A stretch of 23,770 nucleotides of DNA. It comes from RGIG6353 sp045535585. GTDB lineage: Bacteria > Bacillota > Clostridia > Oscillospirales > SIG627. The translations under genes and the position numbers were made by a program. Below are positions 20,726 through 23,770 of the stretch, piece by piece. The DNA lies in assembly GCA_045535585.1 (NCBI GenBank), contig JAZSLY010000177.1, positions 1-23,770 on the forward strand, in the 5' to 3' direction. Each line of letters opens with the position of its first letter. Position 1 is the first letter of the stretch. Under the pieces are notes generated by a model, which did no database searches, was not told the origin of the DNA, and saw nothing but the letters and a program-made list of their open reading frames with translations.

Positions 20726-23485
20726 TTACTGTTCGCTTTCTTTGTTTTTACCGCAACACTTTTTATATTTCAATCCGCTTCCGCAGGGGCAGGGGTCGTT
20801 TCTTCCCACCTTTTCCTCGGCGCTCTTTTTCACGGGCGCTTTTTTAAGGGGAGATGCGTCTCCTCCGTGGGATGCACCCGTAATCTTGATTACTGCTTCC
20901 CTCTTTGTGTCCTCGTTCAAGGGACGGATAGTGAGAAGCTGACGGACGGTATCGTTTCTGATGTCCTCTATCATTTCCTCGAACATCTGTGAGCCCACGA
21001 TCTTATATTCGGTAACGGGGTCACGGTGGCCGTATGCCTGAAGTCTGACACTGCTTTGCAGAGCATCCATTGCATCAATGTGGTTCATCCACTTGATATC
21101 TACGTTTCTCAAAAGTATCTTTCTTTCGAGGTCACGCATTCTCTCTTCCCCGAAGAGCTCACTCTGACGGGCGTACAGCTCTTCCGCACGGTCAAGTAAA
21201 AGCTTCTTCACCTTCTTGGCGCTCAACGCATCAAGGGCGTCGCCCGTCTCGCGAAAGTCCTCGTCGGTGGTGAGAAGTCCGTAAAACGACTGCCTGAGCT
21301 CGTCAAGTCTCCATAGCTCCGCATCCTCGCCCTGCATATATTGGTCTACGTAATTGGAGACCATAGTTTGCATCATATTGTGAATTTTATCTTTAAGGTC
21401 AACGCCGTCGAGAACGTCCTGTCTCTGCTTGTAGATAACGTTTCTCTGCTCGCTCATAATGTTATCGTACATCAAAACGTTACGGCGTGCTGAAAAGTGC
21501 TGACCCTCAAGGCGCTTCTGTGCGTTTTCGATAGTGTTTGAGAGAAGCTTTGCATCAATCGGAACGTTGTCCTCAAGTCCCAGACGGTCAACCACGCCCA
21601 CTATTCTTTCGCCGCCGAAAAGACGCATCAGGTCGTCGTCAAGAGAGAGGTAGAAGGCGGATGCGCCTGCATCTCCCTGACGGCCTGCACGGCCTCTGAG
21701 CTGATTGTCTATTCGTCTCGACTCGTGACGCTCTGTACCGAGGATAAAGAGACCGCCTGCCTCGCGCACCTTTTCGGCTTCGGGACGGATTTCCTCCTCA
21801 AACTTTGCCACAAGCTCTGTATATCTTTGTCTTACCTTTACAATTTCCTCGTCGTCGGTTTCGTTTACTCCGTCGGCGGTGGCGATAAGAGCCTCGTCAA
21901 AGCCCTCACGGCGCAAAGCGCTCTTGGCAAGAAACTCGGGGTTACCGCCAAGCATAATGTCTGTACCTCTGCCCGCCATATTGGTGGAAATGGTTACTGC
22001 GCCAAGCTTACCTGCCTGAGCAACTATCTCCGCCTCTTTTTCGTGGAACTTTGCGTTCAGCACGTTGTGCTTTATTCCACGGCGGGTAAGCATTGCAGAA
22101 AGCTCCTCTGATTTGTCAATAGAAACTGTGCCTACAAGAATGGGCTGTCCCTTCTCGTGACATTCGATTATCTGCTCCACAATGGCGTTCATCTTGCCAT
22201 TTTTATTCTTGAATACCTTATCCTCGGCATCCCGTCTTATCATAGGCTTGTTGGTGGGAATTTCGATGACGTCAAGGGAGTATATCTCACGGAACTCCGA
22301 CTCCTCGGTCAGCGCCGTACCCGTCATTCCCGAAAGCTTCTTGTAAAGCCTGAAATAGTTCTGGAAGGTAATGGTGGCAAGCGTCTTTGACTCCCTCTCC
22401 ACCTTTACGTTTTCCTTTGCCTCTATTGCCTGATGCAGACCGTCGGAATAACGTCTGCCGGGCATAAGTCTACCCGTAAAGGTATCGACGATGATGACCT
22501 GATTGTCATTTACAACGTAGTCAACGTCCCTCTTCATAGTACCCCAAGCCTTGATAGCCTGATTTACGTGGTGAGCAAGGGTTGCGTTTTCGGGGTCGGC
22601 AAGGTTTTCTATATTAAAGCGTGCCTCCACCGCCTCAACACCCTTTGAGGTGAGGGTGGCGCTGTTTGCCTTTTCGTCAACTATATAGTCGTAGGTTGTG
22701 TCAAGCGCCTCATCTATCTCCTTGTCGTTGTACTCCTTTATCTTGTAGAATTTCAACCCTCTTGCAAAGGAATTTACGATATCGTAAAGCTCTGTGGACT
22801 TGTCTCCGTGTCCCGAAATGATAAGAGGAGTACGGGCTTCATCAATGAGAATAGAGTCCACCTCGTCCACGATAGCAAAATTGTGGGGGCGCTGTACCAT
22901 CTCCTCCTTATAGCTTACAAGGTGGTCGCGAAGATAGTCAAATCCAAACTCGTTATTGGTACCGTAGGTAATATCGGCAAGGTACGCCTGTCTGCGCTCG
23001 TCGTTAGATAAATCGTGAACGATAAGTCCAACGCTCATTCCGAGGAAGTTGTATATCTTTCCCATCCATTCGCTGTCTCGCTTTGCAAGATAGTCGTTGA
23101 CGGTTACGATATGCACTCCCTTACCCGTCAGGGCGTTGAGGTATGCAGGCAGGGTTGCCACAAGGGTCTTACCCTCACCCGTTCTCATCTCGGCAATTCT
23201 ACCCTGATGAATAACGATACCGCCTATCAGCTGTACCTTGTAGTGACGCTTTCCAAGCACACGGACGGACGCCTCTCTTACCGTGGCAAACGCCTCGGGG
23301 AGAATGTCGTCAAGGGTCTCCCCTCTTTTCAGTCTTTCCTTAAAAACGGCGGTCTGCCCCTGAAGCTCCACGTCGCTCATCCGACTGTATTTATCCGACA
23401 ATGCCTCGATTTTTTCAACCACGGGCATTATCCTCTTTACTTCTCTTTCACTATGAGTACCGAACAATTTGGTAATTAAGCTCAT
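20726..23485 (-). CDS. secA: SecA, preprotein translocase ATPase
   Basis: A full-length SecA of 919 residues, the ATPase that drives precursor proteins through the SecYEG channel. The Walker A motif MRTGEGKT is at 100-107 and the DEVD box at 207-210, followed by DEARTPLIISG. The second motor domain shows NMAGRGTDI and QLRGRAGRQGD. The C-terminus has the zinc-binding tail GRNDPCPCGSGLKYKKCCG, which contacts SecB or the ribosome in other bacteria. AAAGGA lies 8 nt before the ATG at 23485. It follows gpsA by 22 nt on the same strand. All key motifs are intact. Confidence 0.99.
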   Translation of the reverse strand: MSLITKLFGTHSEREVKRIMPVVEKIEALSDKYSRMSDVELQGQTAVFKERLKRGETLDDILPEAFATVREASVRVLGKRHYKVQLIGGIVIHQGRIAEMRTGEGKTLVATLPAYLNALTGKGVHIVTVNDYLAKRDSEWMGKIYNFLGMSVGLIVHDLSNDERRQAYLADITYGTNNEFGFDYLRDHLVSYKEEMVQRPHNFAIVDEVDSILIDEARTPLIISGHGDKSTELYDIVNSFARGLKFYKIKEYNDKEIDEALDTTYDYIVDEKANSATLTSKGVEAVEARFNIENLADPENATLAHHVNQAIKAWGTMKRDVDYVVNDNQVIIVDTFTGRLMPGRRYSDGLHQAIEAKENVKVERESKTLATITFQNYFRLYKKLSGMTGTALTEESEFREIYSLDVIEIPTNKPMIRRDAEDKVFKNKNGKMNAIVEQIIECHEKGQPILVGTVSIDKSEELSAMLTRRGIKHNVLNAKFHEKEAEIVAQAGKLGAVTISTNMAGRGTDIMLGGNPEFLAKSALRREGFDEALIATADGVNETDDEEIVKVRQRYTELVAKFEEEIRPEAEKVREAGGLFILGTERHESRRIDNQLRGRAGRQGDAGASAFYLSLDDDLMRLFGGERIVGVVDRLGLEDNVPIDAKLLSNTIENAQKRLEGQHFSARRNVLMYDNIMSEQRNVIYKQRQDVLDGVDLKDKIHNMMQTMVSNYVDQYMQGEDAELWRLDELRQSFYGLLTTDEDFRETGDALDALSAKKVKKLLLDRAEELYARQSELFGEERMRDLERKILLRNVDIKWMNHIDAMDALQSSVRLQAYGHRDPVTEYKIVGSQMFEEMIEDIRNDTVRQLLTIRPLNEDTKREAVIKITGASHGGDASPLKKAPVKKSAEEKVGRNDPCPCGSGLKYKKCCGKNKESEQ

Positions 23486-23507
23486 TGGTTATATCCTTTC
23501 AAGCACG

Positions 23508-23770
23508 TTAAAACTCGGACTTAATATTTCTTGAAAACAAATCGTTAAGTGTTTTCTGGGGGTCTGTGCCCTCGAATAAAATTCTGTAAACTGCGTTACA
23601 TATAGGCAACTCCACGCCGTACTTTTCGCCAAGCACCTTAAGCGCACGGCAGGTACCAACACCCTCGGCAAGCTTTTCAAATCTTTCACCGTTTACGTAC
23701 GCCTCACCGTAGGCACGGTTGTGAGAATGCTTGGAAAAAACAGTTGCCTCGTAGTCGCCAAGATGGCAAA
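23508..23770 (-). CDS. gpsA: GpsA, NAD(P)-dependent glycerol-3-phosphate dehydrogenase (C-terminal part)
   Basis: Only the last 86 residues are in the window; the gene continues past the right edge. The visible part carries the family's C-terminal signatures: GDYEATVFSKHSHNRAYGE (the substrate-binding His/Asn/Arg cluster), LAEGVGTCRALKVLGEKYGV, and ELPICNAVYRILFEG near the end. The enzyme makes sn-glycerol 3-phosphate from dihydroxyacetone phosphate, the backbone for membrane phospholipids. It ends in TAA at 23508-23510, 22 nt before secA, so it is probably the upstream gene of the same transcript. Confidence 0.92.
   Translation of the reverse strand, partial: CHLGDYEATVFSKHSHNRAYGEAYVNGERFEKLAEGVGTCRALKVLGEKYGVELPICNAVYRILFEGTDPQKTLNDLFSRNIKSEF

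Overview
The window looks like a chromosomal segment of a spore-forming member of the Clostridia (Bacillota). The evidence is a full-length spoIVA, a SpoIID-family protein, a TPP riboswitch with an ECF-type thiT, a clostridial-style gpsA-secA pair, GGAGG-type ribosome binding sites, and many textbook vegetative promoters (TTGACA/TTGCAA-17-TATAAT). There is no IS element, phage gene, CRISPR array or rRNA. It is ordinary chromosomal gene content with several unusual regulatory regions and envelope or spore-surface genes.

Layout, left to right. 1-345: tRNA-Leu(CAG) on the minus strand, with its own promoter, a leader made of four back-to-back hairpins, and a terminator. 346-1404: acyltransferase-3 membrane protein (minus). 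1514-2362: a ~29 kDa two-repeat DUF11 protein with no signal peptide, behind a promoter that fits the mother-cell sigma-K consensus (minus). 2444-4188: azlC-azlD branched-chain amino acid exporter plus an unknown gene (minus). 4263-4949: trmO tRNA methyltransferase (plus), whose end overlaps the end of araB. 4930-11772: a run of six closely spaced or overlapping minus-strand genes: nrdR, a degenerate LytR-CpsA-Psr-like protein, a secreted DPLVTLSY protein, a large SpoIID-like protein with a T(D/E)TP linker, a polysaccharide deacetylase and araB.

11918-13533: spoIVA (plus), with a sigma-E-like promoter and a terminator hairpin. 13534-13900: no recognised gene, but a block of interlocking inverted repeats and a possible 39-residue basic ORF. 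13880-15351: TPP riboswitch and thiT, then tspO, whose Shine-Dalgarno is perfectly complementary to a segment about 115 nt upstream. 15354-17450: a glycoside-hydrolase-like protein with its own promoter (minus). 17541-23770: gpsA (partial), secA, a polytopic membrane protein and asnB, all minus strand with gaps of about 20 nt, ending in a terminator.

The points most worth following up are the DUF11 gene as a spore-surface candidate, the tspO leader as a possible new cis-regulatory RNA, the four-hairpin tRNA leader, the inverted-repeat block after spoIVA, and the nrdR-headed envelope operon. All identifications rest on motif and family recognition by eye; no database search was run.
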